A stretch of DNA of 6,634 nt, from the NCBI GenBank assembly GCA_022560715.1, contig JADFSQ010000054.1:1-6634 (forward strand). The letters are read 5' to 3'. The notes beneath the pieces were generated by a model. It saw nothing but the letters and a program-made list of their open reading frames with translations, searched no databases and was not told the DNA's origin. The DNA is from Bacteroidota bacterium (GTDB taxonomy: Bacteria > Bacteroidota > Bacteroidia > Flavobacteriales > Flavobacteriaceae). The position numbers were made by a program, and so were the translations under genes. Position 1 is the first letter of the stretch; the number at the start of each line of letters is the position of its first letter. Positions 1-6,532 of the stretch are shown one piece after another.

Positions 1-17
1 CTTGCTTCTTTTTCCAT
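1..17 (-). CDS. Start of a gene downstream of the sigma factor, probably its anti-sigma factor (partial)
   Basis: On the minus strand an ATG at 17-15 opens a frame that reads MEKEA before the window ends. It starts 11 bases after the TAA stop of the ECF sigma gene, in the same direction, so the two are almost certainly co-transcribed. ECF sigma genes of this SigK-like type are usually followed by a membrane anti-sigma factor (RskA-like in many bacteria), and that is the inferred identity. Five residues cannot establish a family; the call rests on position only. The spacer is A/T-only apart from one base and has no Shine-Dalgarno sequence, which is normal for Bacteroidetes. Confidence 0.4.
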
Positions 18-28
18 GATTTTATTTT

Positions 29-559
29 TTATGGATTATAGATTTTTTTTAGTTCTCGTAATCCAATTTTTAACCTAGACTTAACTGTACCTAAAGGAAT
101 ACTTAATTCTTCGCTGGCTTCTTGTTGTGTCATCCCTTCAAAAAATAAAGCCTTTAATACAATTTGATATTTAGATTCCAGGCTGGCAACATGCTTTTTT
201 AAATCTATTGTATCTTGATTTAAACCAGATGTCGATAATTTATATACGTTAGAGTCGGCAATATGGATTTCTTTGGTAAACTTAATATTATGGCTTCTTA
301 ATTTATCGATAGCAGTATTACGAGCAATTCTATACAGCCAAGTAAATAGTTTGGCTTTAGAAGCGTCGTACTTTTTAGCGTTTTTCCAGATTTTGATAAA
401 GCTTTCTTGCAGCGCATCTTCGGCTAAAGCTTTGTCTATTGTAATTTTTTGAATTACGCCGAGAAGCGAACCAGAATAATTTTCATAAATTAACTGAATT
501 GCTCTTTTATCGCCTTCATTTAAAAGACTTACTATATGTTGCTCTAATTTTGAAACCAA
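29..559 (-). CDS. ECF-type RNA polymerase sigma factor (SigK-like)
   Basis: The 176-residue protein has the two-domain layout of extracytoplasmic-function sigma factors. Region 2 lies at about residues 20-90, with the core-binding and -10 recognition block AEDALQESFIKIWKNAKKYD (46-65) followed by FTWLYRIARNTAIDKLRS (72-89). Region 4 is at about 125-173, with the helix-turn-helix MTQQEASEELSIPLGTVKSR. It would direct core polymerase to a small regulon, probably under the control of an anti-sigma factor encoded immediately downstream. The start is TTG at 559: no ATG or GTG lies in frame nearby, an in-frame TAA sits about eleven codons upstream, and the resulting N-terminus has normal family length. 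It lies 119 bases after murB, so it may have its own promoter or be read from the murB transcript. The regulon cannot be predicted. Family assignment is secure; the SigK-like subgroup is by recognition. Confidence 0.92.
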   Translation of the reverse strand: MVSKLEQHIVSLLNEGDKRAIQLIYENYSGSLLGVIQKITIDKALAEDALQESFIKIWKNAKKYDASKAKLFTWLYRIARNTAIDKLRSHNIKFTKEIHIADSNVYKLSTSGLNQDTIDLKKHVASLESKYQIVLKALFFEGMTQQEASEELSIPLGTVKSRLKIGLRELKKIYNP

Positions 560-575
560 GTTATTTTTTCTTGAG

Positions 576-604
576 ATTATATTATTTTTTTAAATCTGAC
601 ACAA
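576..604 (-). promoter_or_regulatory. Possible promoter for the sigma factor gene
   Basis: On the minus strand TTGTGT (604-599) and TATAAT (581-576) are separated by 17 bases, and the second hexamer ends 16 bases before the TTG start of the sigma gene. The spacing fits a primary-sigma promoter. However, Bacteroidetes primary promoters favour TAnnTTTG at -7, which is absent here, and a TATAAT is easy to find by chance in such AT-rich DNA. It would imply a very short leader. Confidence 0.25.
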
Positions 605-608
605 GGAA

Positions 609-656
609 CATTCAAAATAGTCATTTTTTTTGAATTTAAAATTTTTGTTTTGAATG
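609..656. repeat. Inverted repeat in the murB-sigma intergenic region
   Basis: CATTCAAAA (609-617) and TTTTGAATG (648-656) form a perfect 9-bp inverted repeat around a 30-base A/T-rich spacer. It lies just downstream of murB and upstream of the sigma gene. It is not followed by a T-run on the minus strand, so it is not a typical intrinsic terminator. It might be a binding site or an RNA hairpin, or chance in AT-rich sequence. Confidence 0.3.
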
Positions 657-678
657 ATTCATTTAATAGCGCACTAGT

Positions 679-1692
679 TTAAATAATATTTACTTCTACT
701 TCTAAATTTATATCAAAAATTCGCTTAACTGTTGATTGAATAAGTTGCGATAATTTAAAAATATCTTCACCTTTTGCATCATCATAATTTACCAATACCA
801 AAGCTTGTTTGTTATGGACACCATAATTTCCAAAACGTTTTCCTTTAAAACCAAGGTGTTCGATAAGCCAACCTGCAGGAATTTTTATATTTCCTTCTGA
901 AACTGAATAACTCGGCATTTCAGGGAAATTAATTTTTAAAGTCTCGAAATGAGATTTGGTTATTATAGGGTTTTTAAAAAAGCTTCCACTATTACCTATA
1001 ACTTTTGGATTGGGTAATTTAGATTCTCTAATAGTAATTACTGCATTTGAAACATCTTGAATTGAAGGACTTTCTACCTTCATTTTCTTTAATTCATCAG
1101 TAATTGCGCCATAAGATGTATTTATTTTATGGTCTTTATTAGTTAACTCTAAAGTGATATTAAGAATGACATATTTGCCTTTTAAGTCTTGCTTGAAAAT
1201 TGAATTGCGATAATCGAATTTGCATTCTTTTTTAGTAAAAATTCTAACTTTTTGAGTGTTGATATGAAGTGCTTCACAAGAAACAAAAACGTCTTTTAGC
1301 TCTACACCATAAGCACCAATATTCTGTATAGGTGTTGCGCCAACGTTGCCAGGAATAAGTGAAAGATTTTCGATACCACCAAAATTATGCTCTAAACACC
1401 ACAATACAAAATCGTGCCAATTCTCTCCGGTTGCAACTTTAACAGTTACTGTATTTTCATTTTTTGAAGTTATTTCAATATTTTTTAAGTCTAAATGGAT
1501 TACTAAAGCATCAACATCTTTTGTTAGAAGCATATTACTGCCACCACCAAGAATAAATTTTTCCGGAAATGCCTCAAGGTTTAATACAGATTTTAATTCT
1601 TCAACACTTTTTATAGAAACAAAATGTTTTGCTTTAACATCAATACCAAAAGTATTGTATTGTTTAAGAGATATGTTACTTAAAATTTCCAC
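679..1692 (-). CDS. murB: UDP-N-acetylenolpyruvoylglucosamine reductase (MurB, type I)
   Basis: MurB uses NADPH and FAD to reduce UDP-GlcNAc-enolpyruvate to UDP-N-acetylmuramate, the second committed step of peptidoglycan precursor synthesis in the cytoplasm. The 337-residue length matches the family. The FAD-binding half shows FILGGGSNMLL (46-56) and IPGNVGATPIQNIGAYGVE (113-131), then YRNSIFK with Arg162. The catalytic serine is Ser237 in GNSGSFFKNP, and the C-terminal LEVEVNII places Glu333 where E. coli Glu325 acts. Tyr194 in SYGA corresponds to E. coli Tyr190, the substrate-loop tyrosine that marks type I enzymes. The start is GTG at 1692; an in-frame TAA just upstream rules out an earlier start, and the N-terminus SNISLKQYNTFGID fits homologues. 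The GTG overlaps the stop of the upstream aminotransferase as TAGTG, indicating an operon with likely translational coupling. Confidence 0.97.
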   Translation of the reverse strand: MEILSNISLKQYNTFGIDVKAKHFVSIKSVEELKSVLNLEAFPEKFILGGGSNMLLTKDVDALVIHLDLKNIEITSKNENTVTVKVATGENWHDFVLWCLEHNFGGIENLSLIPGNVGATPIQNIGAYGVELKDVFVSCEALHINTQKVRIFTKKECKFDYRNSIFKQDLKGKYVILNITLELTNKDHKINTSYGAITDELKKMKVESPSIQDVSNAVITIRESKLPNPKVIGNSGSFFKNPIITKSHFETLKINFPEMPSYSVSEGNIKIPAGWLIEHLGFKGKRFGNYGVHNKQALVLVNYDDAKGEDIFKLSQLIQSTVKRIFDINLEVEVNII

Positions 1693-2882
1693 TAACCTTT
1701 ATATTGTTTAAGAGCTTCTTTTAAGATATTAACCGAAGCTATTAAATCTTCTTGTTTGAGTACGTATGCAATTCTAACTTGGTTTAAACCCAAACCTTTT
1801 GTGGAATAAAATCCAGCTGCAGGAGCAACCATTATGGTTTCTCCGTTGAGTTCAAAATCTTCTAAAAGCCATTGTGCAAAATCATCAGCATTTTTTACAG
1901 GTAATTCTACAATACAGTAAAAAGCGCCTTTAGGTTTTGCCACTTTTACGCCTTCTACTTTTTGTAATTCTTCAATAAGTGTATTTCGTCTTGCAACATA
2001 TTCGTTTATCACATCATCAAAATAGCTTTGCGGTGTTTCTAAAGCAGCTTCACTTGCTATTTGTGCATACGTAGGAGGCGATAATCGTGCTTGAGCAAAT
2101 TTTAAGGCAGTATCTATTACAGCTTTGTTTTTTGAAACGATGCATCCAATTCTTGCACCACACATACTGTAGCGTTTTGAAACCGAATCAATCATAATAG
2201 CATGTTCTTCTAAACCTTCTTCTTGCATAACAGAATAATGCTCAGCACCATCGTAAGCAAATTCACGATATACTTCATCTGCAATTAAAAACAAGTCGTG
2301 AGTTTTAACAATTTCAGCTAATTTTTTAATTTCTTCCTTACTATAAAGATATCCTGTTGGGTTTCCAGGATTGCAAATAAGTATTGCTTTTGTTTTTGGA
2401 GTAATCAGTTTTTCGAATTCTGAAATAGGTGGTAAAGCAAAATCATCTTCAATTTTAGAAATTACAGGCACGATGTTTATTCCAGAAGCTGTAGAAAATC
2501 CATTATAATTAGCGTAAAATGGTTCTGGAATAATTACTTCGTCGTCAGCATCCATAATACTTCCGAAAGTAAAGAGTAGCGCTTCACTACCACCAGTTGT
2601 CACAATAATATCACTTGCAGTAACTGAAATATCATTTTTAGCATAATAATTGGCAATCTTGGTTCTGTATTCTTCCGATCCTTCCGAACGACTATAAGCA
2701 ATAACTTCAAGTGTATTATTTCTTACAGCATCAAGAGCAACTTGAGGCGTTTTAATATCTGGTTGACCTATATTTAAATGAAATACGTTTACACCTCTTT
2801 TTTTTGCATTTTCAGCATAAGGAACCAATTTACGTATTGGCGATTCCGGCATTGACATTCCTTTATTAGAAATTCTTGGCAT
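1692..2882 (-). CDS. Pyridoxal phosphate-dependent aminotransferase, class I (AspC-like)
   Basis: This is a 396-residue fold-type I aminotransferase that would move amino groups between an amino acid and a 2-oxo acid. Visible active-site blocks are VTTGGSEAL (94-102, phosphate cradle), NPGNPTGYLYS (171-181), ADEVYREF (201-208, with the pyridine-nitrogen aspartate Asp202 and Tyr205), SVSKRYSMCGARIG (233-246, with the cofactor lysine Lys236) and NQVRIAY with Arg370, which binds the substrate carboxylate. The start is ATG at 2882: an upstream in-frame TTG at 2909 would add nine residues (Asn-rich) that homologues lack, and it overlaps a possible promoter box. The N-terminus MPRISNKGMSMPESPIRKLV is typical of the Bacteroidetes subfamily. 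It is the first gene of a unit with murB. Substrate cannot be read from sequence; aspartate or another common amino acid is likely. Confidence 0.93.
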   Translation of the reverse strand: MPRISNKGMSMPESPIRKLVPYAENAKKRGVNVFHLNIGQPDIKTPQVALDAVRNNTLEVIAYSRSEGSEEYRTKIANYYAKNDISVTASDIIVTTGGSEALLFTFGSIMDADDEVIIPEPFYANYNGFSTASGINIVPVISKIEDDFALPPISEFEKLITPKTKAILICNPGNPTGYLYSKEEIKKLAEIVKTHDLFLIADEVYREFAYDGAEHYSVMQEEGLEEHAIMIDSVSKRYSMCGARIGCIVSKNKAVIDTALKFAQARLSPPTYAQIASEAALETPQSYFDDVINEYVARRNTLIEELQKVEGVKVAKPKGAFYCIVELPVKNADDFAQWLLEDFELNGETIMVAPAAGFYSTKGLGLNQVRIAYVLKQEDLIASVNILKEALKQYKG

Positions 2883-2906
2883 TTTATTATTGTTATTTGA
2901 TAAGTG

Positions 2907-2914
2907 CAAAGTTG
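2907..2914 (-). promoter_or_regulatory. Candidate -7 box for the aminotransferase-murB operon
   Basis: On the minus strand CAACTTTG matches the Bacteroidetes -7 consensus TAnnTTTG at all fixed positions except the first. It lies 24 bases before the ATG at 2882 and is followed by CAC, just as the valS box is (TTTGCAC in both). No TTG-type -33 element is evident upstream; that position is taken up by one arm of an inverted repeat. Inferred from consensus and spacing only. Confidence 0.35.
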
Positions 2915-2929
2915 CAAAATAAATCTTAA

Positions 2930-2960
2930 AGTTTACTTAAAATAATATCCTTAGTAAACT
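2930..2960. repeat. 8-bp inverted repeat, possible operator between divergent genes
   Basis: AGTTTACT (2930-2937) and AGTAAACT (2953-2960) are perfect inverted copies with a 15-base spacer and 23 bases centre to centre, roughly two helical turns. The repeat lies in the 131-bp gap between the leftward aminotransferase and the rightward protease, and its left arm falls where the -33 element of the aminotransferase promoter would be. This is the geometry of a dimeric repressor site, but a chance palindrome or RNA hairpin is possible in AT-rich DNA. Confidence 0.35.
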
Positions 2961-3013
2961 ATTTTATTAAAAGATTTGTAAATTGTAGGGAACACATTTT
3001 AGAAGAAGATTGA

Positions 3014-4339
3014 ATGTTTAAACCTTATTTTATTTTTATTTTTTGTTGTGTTTTCTGCTTTCAAAGTTTTTCGCAAGGAAATTTTATTTTAAGAAAAGGT
3101 AATAAGGATAGAATTAATTTTAAGCTTATTCATAATCTTATCGTGATTCCTGTAGAAATAAATGGTGTTAAGTTGTCTTTTTTATTAGATACAGGGATAA
3201 GTAAACCTATAATTTTCAATTTTTTAAATCTTACCGAAGAGTTACAGATTAATCAAACCGAACGTATTTATTTAAGAGGTTTAGGTAAAGGTGAACCTAT
3301 TGAAGCTATTAGATCCAGAAATAATATTTTTAAAATTGGAGAAGCTATTAACGTAAATCAAGATTTATATGCAATTTTTGATCCATCTCTAAATTTTGCA
3401 CCACGACTTGGCGTTCCCATTCATGGTATAATAGGTTACGATTTTTTAAAGGATTTTATTGTTGAAATTAATTATACTAATAAATACATTAAGATTCACG
3501 ATCCAGAAAGTTATAGGTATAAACGATGTAAAAAATGCAAATCATTAAATTTAGAGTTTCATAACAATAAACCATACATTTTAGGTTCGATAAGTTTGAA
3601 TGGTAAAAATAAGCAAGTAAAATTGTTGATGGATTCAGGAGGAAGTGATGCGTTATGGTTATTTGATGATGAAGATATAACGATACCTGATAAATTTTTT
3701 GAAGATTTTTTAGGAAGAGGTTTAAGCGGAAGTGTTTATGGAAAGCGTTCTAAACTTGACAAATTTTCTATAGCAGGGTTTGAATTAAAAAAAGTAAATG
3801 TAGCTTTTCCAGATTCTATGTCAGTAAGTTATGCTAAAAAAATTAAAGATAGAAATGGAAGTTTGGGTGGTGAAATTTTAAAGCGGTTTAATATCATTTT
3901 AGATTACTCTAATAGTAAAATAACTTTAAAAAGAAATAGATTTTTTAGCAATCTATTTTATTATAACCGAAGCGGAATTACACTTGAACACAATGGAGTT
4001 CGAATGGTTAAAGAAATTGATAGAGGTTCTGGAATAACACGATTCAACAGTATTTCTGAATCTGATGGAAGTGTTACTGTATTTGTAGTTAATTCTTACA
4101 AATATGTTTTAGCATCAGCCTTTACAATTGTTGAATTAAGGGAGGACTCTCCTGCAAAAAATTCTGGTCTAAAACTTGGAGATGTAATTTTGTCAGTTAA
4201 TAATAAAGATGCACATTTATATTCTTTACAAGATATAATTCAAATGTTTTATGGAGAGGAAGGGAAACGCATTAGTTTATTGATTGATAGAAATGGAATT
4301 CAACTAAAATTTAACTTTAGGCTGGAAAATTTATTATAA
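3014..4339 (+). CDS. Exported two-lobe retropepsin-like aspartyl protease with C-terminal PDZ domain
   Basis: The 441-residue protein starts with a Sec signal peptide (FIFIFCCVFCFQ core, likely cleavage near SFS-QG at 20/21), so it acts in the periplasm or outside the cell. Two retropepsin-type lobes follow. The first has FLLDTGISKP with Asp59 and the hydrophobic-Gly segment HGIIGYDFL (137-145). The second has LLMDSGGSDAL with Asp207 and GSLGGEILKRF (282-292). Pairing a DTG and a DSG in one chain resembles a pepsin-like pseudo-dimer. A PDZ domain occupies about 365-437 (VELREDSPAKNSGLKLGDVI), as in other Bacteroidetes aspartyl protease/PDZ proteins. Between the lobes is a CKKC motif (172-175), which could form a disulfide. 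ATG 3014 is preferred because the signal peptide begins there. The gene is divergent from the aminotransferase and convergent with DUF1573. Substrate and physiological role are unknown. Confidence 0.88.
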   Translation: MFKPYFIFIFCCVFCFQSFSQGNFILRKGNKDRINFKLIHNLIVIPVEINGVKLSFLLDTGISKPIIFNFLNLTEELQINQTERIYLRGLGKGEPIEAIRSRNNIFKIGEAINVNQDLYAIFDPSLNFAPRLGVPIHGIIGYDFLKDFIVEINYTNKYIKIHDPESYRYKRCKKCKSLNLEFHNNKPYILGSISLNGKNKQVKLLMDSGGSDALWLFDDEDITIPDKFFEDFLGRGLSGSVYGKRSKLDKFSIAGFELKKVNVAFPDSMSVSYAKKIKDRNGSLGGEILKRFNIILDYSNSKITLKRNRFFSNLFYYNRSGITLEHNGVRMVKEIDRGSGITRFNSISESDGSVTVFVVNSYKYVLASAFTIVELREDSPAKNSGLKLGDVILSVNNKDAHLYSLQDIIQMFYGEEGKRISLLIDRNGIQLKFNFRLENLL

Positions 4340-4371
4340 AAAAAGACCCATAAATTCATGAATCTTTTTTT
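4338..4371. terminator. Bidirectional AT-rich terminator between convergent genes
   Basis: AAAAAAAGA (4338-4346) pairs perfectly with TCTTTTTTT (4363-4371) across a 16-base loop that contains a further CAT/ATG pairing. The stem overlaps the TAA of the protease gene and ends in seven T on either strand, so it could stop transcription from both converging genes. The stem is almost all A-T and therefore weak, but the position is right. Confidence 0.55.
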
Positions 4372-4391
4372 AATATTTTAAAGAAATATTA
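4371..4391. terminator. Second hairpin before the DUF1573 stop
   Basis: TAATATTT (4371-4378) and AAATATTA (4384-4391) form a perfect 8-bp hairpin with a 5-base loop. On the plus strand it is followed by GTTTTTTTC, making it a back-up terminator for the protease transcript. Its right arm contains the TAA of the DUF1573 gene. All pairs are A-T. Confidence 0.4.
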
Positions 4392-4820
4392 GTTTTTTTC
4401 TAATACACTTTTATTTTTTTTATCTAAAACGCTATTTTTACTCGAATCTACTACCAAGCCTTTTATTTTTAGAGCTACAGTAGGTGTATCAGCATTAGAA
4501 CTTACAGTAATTGTTTTTCTAAATGGGTTTACTCTGTTTGTGTCATATTTAACTTTAATCTCACCAGTTTTTCCGGGTAAAATAGGACCTTTAGGTTTTG
4601 AAGGGATTGTACAGCCACAACTTGATTTAACTTTAGTAATAATAAGAGGAGCATTACCAGTATTTGTAAATTCAAAAACTCTTACACCATCAGCACCTTT
4701 TTCTATGGTTCCGTAATCAATAACTTCAGTTTTAAATTCAATTTTAGCTACTTTTTCTTGGGCATTTACTGAAAAACCGATTAAACCAACAAATAAGATT
4801 GTTATTAAATTTTTCATCAT
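4389..4820 (-). CDS. Secreted DUF1573 domain protein
   Basis: The 143-residue protein has a signal peptide (KNLITILFVGLIGFSVNA, likely cleaved before Gln21), so it is exported to the periplasm or envelope. The mature part is a single DUF1573 domain, an immunoglobulin-like fold related to ASPM/SPD-2/Hydin repeats. It shows the family signature: DYGTIEKG (35-42), FEFTNTGNAPLIITKV (49-64), SSCGCTIP with Cys68 and Cys70, and KYDTNRVNPFRKTI (91-104). The function is unknown; these genes are abundant in Bacteroidetes and probably have a structural or binding role in the envelope. The C-terminal tail is Lys/Asn/Ser-rich and carries a short degenerate duplication (KNSVLDK, NKSVLEK). Two consecutive ATG codons (4820 and 4817) could start it; the second gives MKNLIT. 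It is divergent from valS, with its own promoter box at 4868-4875, and has no operon partner in view. Confidence 0.92.
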   Translation of the reverse strand: MMKNLITILFVGLIGFSVNAQEKVAKIEFKTEVIDYGTIEKGADGVRVFEFTNTGNAPLIITKVKSSCGCTIPSKPKGPILPGKTGEIKVKYDTNRVNPFRKTITVSSNADTPTVALKIKGLVVDSSKNSVLDKKNKSVLEKN

Positions 4821-4867
4821 TTTAATTTTAAATTCAACGTAAACATACTTACTTTTTGTTCATTCTA

Positions 4868-4875
4868 CAAAAATA
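4868..4875 (-). promoter_or_regulatory. -7 promoter box for the DUF1573 gene
   Basis: On the minus strand TATTTTTG is a perfect match to the Bacteroidetes -7 element TAnnTTTG. It lies 47 bases upstream of the first ATG (4820), leaving a leader of about 40 bases. No clear TTG at -33 is visible. Consensus match and position are the only evidence. Confidence 0.45.
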
Positions 4876-4952
4876 TTAGATATAATGTAATTTCATAAGA
4901 GAATTAAACCTATATAATTAACATTATAATTTTTCAGAAAAAGAAATATAAG

Positions 4953-4960
4953 TACTTTTG
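4953..4960 (+). promoter_or_regulatory. -7 promoter box for valS
   Basis: TACTTTTG matches TAnnTTTG exactly and is followed by CAC, a pattern typical of strong flavobacterial housekeeping promoters. It sits 30 bases before ATG 4991, giving a leader of roughly 25 bases. Because the in-frame TTG at 4958 lies inside this box, translation from that TTG would begin upstream of the likely transcript start, which supports ATG 4991 as the real start. The -33 region shows no good TTG. Confidence 0.6.
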
Positions 4961-4990
4961 CACATTAATGTTCAAAAACTATTCCAAAGT

Positions 4991-6532
4991 ATGACAATCC
5001 CATCAAAATATGATGCAAAAAATGTAGAAAACAAATGGTACGATTACTGGATGACACATAAATATTTTCATTCTGTGCCAGACGAAAGAGAACCTTATAC
5101 TATAGTAATTCCGCCACCAAACGTTACGGGAGTCTTGCATATGGGACACATGCTCAACAATACAATTCAGGATGTGTTGATTCGTCGTGCACGATTAAAA
5201 GGGTTTAATGCGTGTTGGGTGCCTGGAACAGACCATGCATCTATTGCTACCGAAGCTAAAGTAGTGGCAAAACTAAAAGCCCAAGGAATTGATAAAAATG
5301 AGTTATCACGAGAGGAATTTTTAGCGCATGCTTGGGAATGGACGCACGAATATGGTGGTGTAATTTTAGAACAGTTAAAAAAGTTAGGCTGTTCTTGTGA
5401 TTGGGACAGAACCAAGTTTACGATGGATGATGATATGAATGAAGCTGTAATTAAAGTTTTTGTTGAGTTGTTCAATAAAGGCTTGATTTATCGTGGATAC
5501 CGAATGGTAAATTGGGATCCAGTAGCCAAAACTACATTGTCTGACGAGGAAGTAGTGCATATAGAATGTACCGACACATTGTACTATGTAAAATATCAAA
5601 TTGAAGGAGAAAACGGCTTTGTAACCATTGCTACGACACGGCCAGAAACTATTTTAGGCGATACGGCAGTTTGCATTAATCCGAATGATGAACGTTTTAT
5701 TCATTTAAAAGGAAAGAAAGTTATTGTTCCTATATGTAATCGTGTAGTTCCTATTATTGAAGACGATTATGTGGATATTGAGTTTGGTACAGGCTGCTTA
5801 AAAATAACTCCGGCACACGATGTTAATGACAAGCAAATAGGCGATAGGCATAATTTGGAGATTATAGATATTTTTAATGAAGATGCGACTCTAAACAGCT
5901 ACGGATTACATCACCAAGGTAAAGATAGAGTAGTGGCACGTAAAGATATTGCCAAAGAACTTGAAGATTTAGGAATTTTAGTTAAAACGGAAGAAATAAC
6001 ACATAAAGTCGGAACGAGCGAACGTACAAAAGCTGTTATAGAGCCAAGATTAAGTGACCAATGGTTTTTAAAAATGGAAGATTTAGTAAAACCAGCAATA
6101 CAGTCGGTTTTGGTAGATAAAGATATTAAGTTATTTCCTAAAAAGTTTGAAAACACTTATCGTCATTGGATGGAAAACATTCGCGATTGGAATATTTCTC
6201 GTCAGTTACTCTGGGGACAACAAATTCCTGCATATTTCTATGGCGACGAAAAAAACGATTTTGTAGTTGCCGAAAGTAAAGAAGAAGCATTAAAGCTGGC
6301 ACAAGAGAAGACCGGAGACCGAAGACTGAAGACTGAAGACTTAAAACAAGAATCAGATGTTGTAGATACATGGTTTTCAGCTTGGTTATGGCCAATGAGT
6401 GTTTTTGATGGTATTCGTAATCCTGAAAACGACCGACAAAGTATATCAACCGTTTTCGACCTAAATCAAACTTTTGCGAGGACTTGGGAGCGTTTGAATG
6501 GGCCCTGGGAAGTTCAGGCCTTGTACTCGTAG
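4991..6532 (+). CDS. valS: Valine--tRNA ligase, N-terminal half joined to unrelated sequence (broken)
   Basis: ValRS attaches valine to tRNA-Val and edits mischarged threonine. From ATG 4991 the N-terminus [20 protein letters not shown] is typical of flavobacterial enzymes. The HIGH motif is HMGH (50-53) in [13 protein letters not shown]. The CP1 editing domain spans about 200-350, with [13 protein letters not shown] (215-227) and [13 protein letters not shown] (265-277). [16 protein letters not shown] (401-416) and [17 protein letters not shown] (456-472) complete the visible Rossmann part. Similarity ends at about Asn480 (base 6430). The next 33 residues up to TAG 6530 do not look like ValRS, where a YYYPT...VTAPEILFFWVARM-type segment would be expected. 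KMSKS, the anticodon-binding domain and the C-terminal coiled coil are missing; the family is normally near 870-950 residues. The product as written could not charge tRNA. A GAAGACY heptamer repeat encodes residues about 439-451. Confidence 0.93.
   Translation: MTIPSKYDAKNVENKWYDYWMTHKYFHSVPDEREPYTIVIPPPNVTGVLHMGHMLNNTIQDVLIRRARLKGFNACWVPGTDHASIATEAKVVAKLKAQGIDKNELSREEFLAHAWEWTHEYGGVILEQLKKLGCSCDWDRTKFTMDDDMNEAVIKVFVELFNKGLIYRGYRMVNWDPVAKTTLSDEEVVHIECTDTLYYVKYQIEGENGFVTIATTRPETILGDTAVCINPNDERFIHLKGKKVIVPICNRVVPIIEDDYVDIEFGTGCLKITPAHDVNDKQIGDRHNLEIIDIFNEDATLNSYGLHHQGKDRVVARKDIAKELEDLGILVKTEEITHKVGTSERTKAVIEPRLSDQWFLKMEDLVKPAIQSVLVDKDIKLFPKKFENTYRHWMENIRDWNISRQLLWGQQIPAYFYGDEKNDFVVAESKEEALKLAQEKTGDRRLKTEDLKQESDVVDTWFSAWLWPMSVFDGIRNPENDRQSISTVFDLNQTFARTWERLNGPWEVQALYS
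6307..6341 (+). repeat. Five-unit GAAGACY heptanucleotide tandem repeat inside valS
   Basis: The units are GAAGACC, GGAGACC, GAAGACT, GAAGACT and GAAGACT, end to end at 7-base spacing with one mismatch. Since 7 is not a multiple of 3, three units (21 bases) return to frame and encode [14 protein letters not shown] peptide in a loop just before the [10 protein letters not shown] block. Peptides such as DRRLKTED recur, as I recall, in flavobacterial proteins and intergenic regions, suggesting a dispersed microsatellite-like element. Confidence 0.75.

Noticed and set aside
651..661. TGAATGATTCA palindrome downstream of murB
   Set aside because: It is short, A/T-rich and without positional support beyond the larger inverted repeat already listed; chance is likely.
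1346..1711. 121-codon plus-strand open frame opposite murB
   Set aside because: It is antisense to a confidently identified gene, has no recognisable domain, and its composition follows from the MurB reading frame.
2883..2909. Upstream TTG start at 2909 for the aminotransferase, adding nine residues
   Set aside because: The extra residues (HLSNNNNK-type) do not resemble homologues, and the TTG overlaps a likely promoter box; ATG 2882 gives the family-typical N-terminus.
4958..4990. Upstream TTG start at 4958 for valS
   Set aside because: The TTG lies inside the TACTTTTG promoter box, so it is probably not transcribed; ATG 4991 gives the usual MTIPSKY N-terminus.
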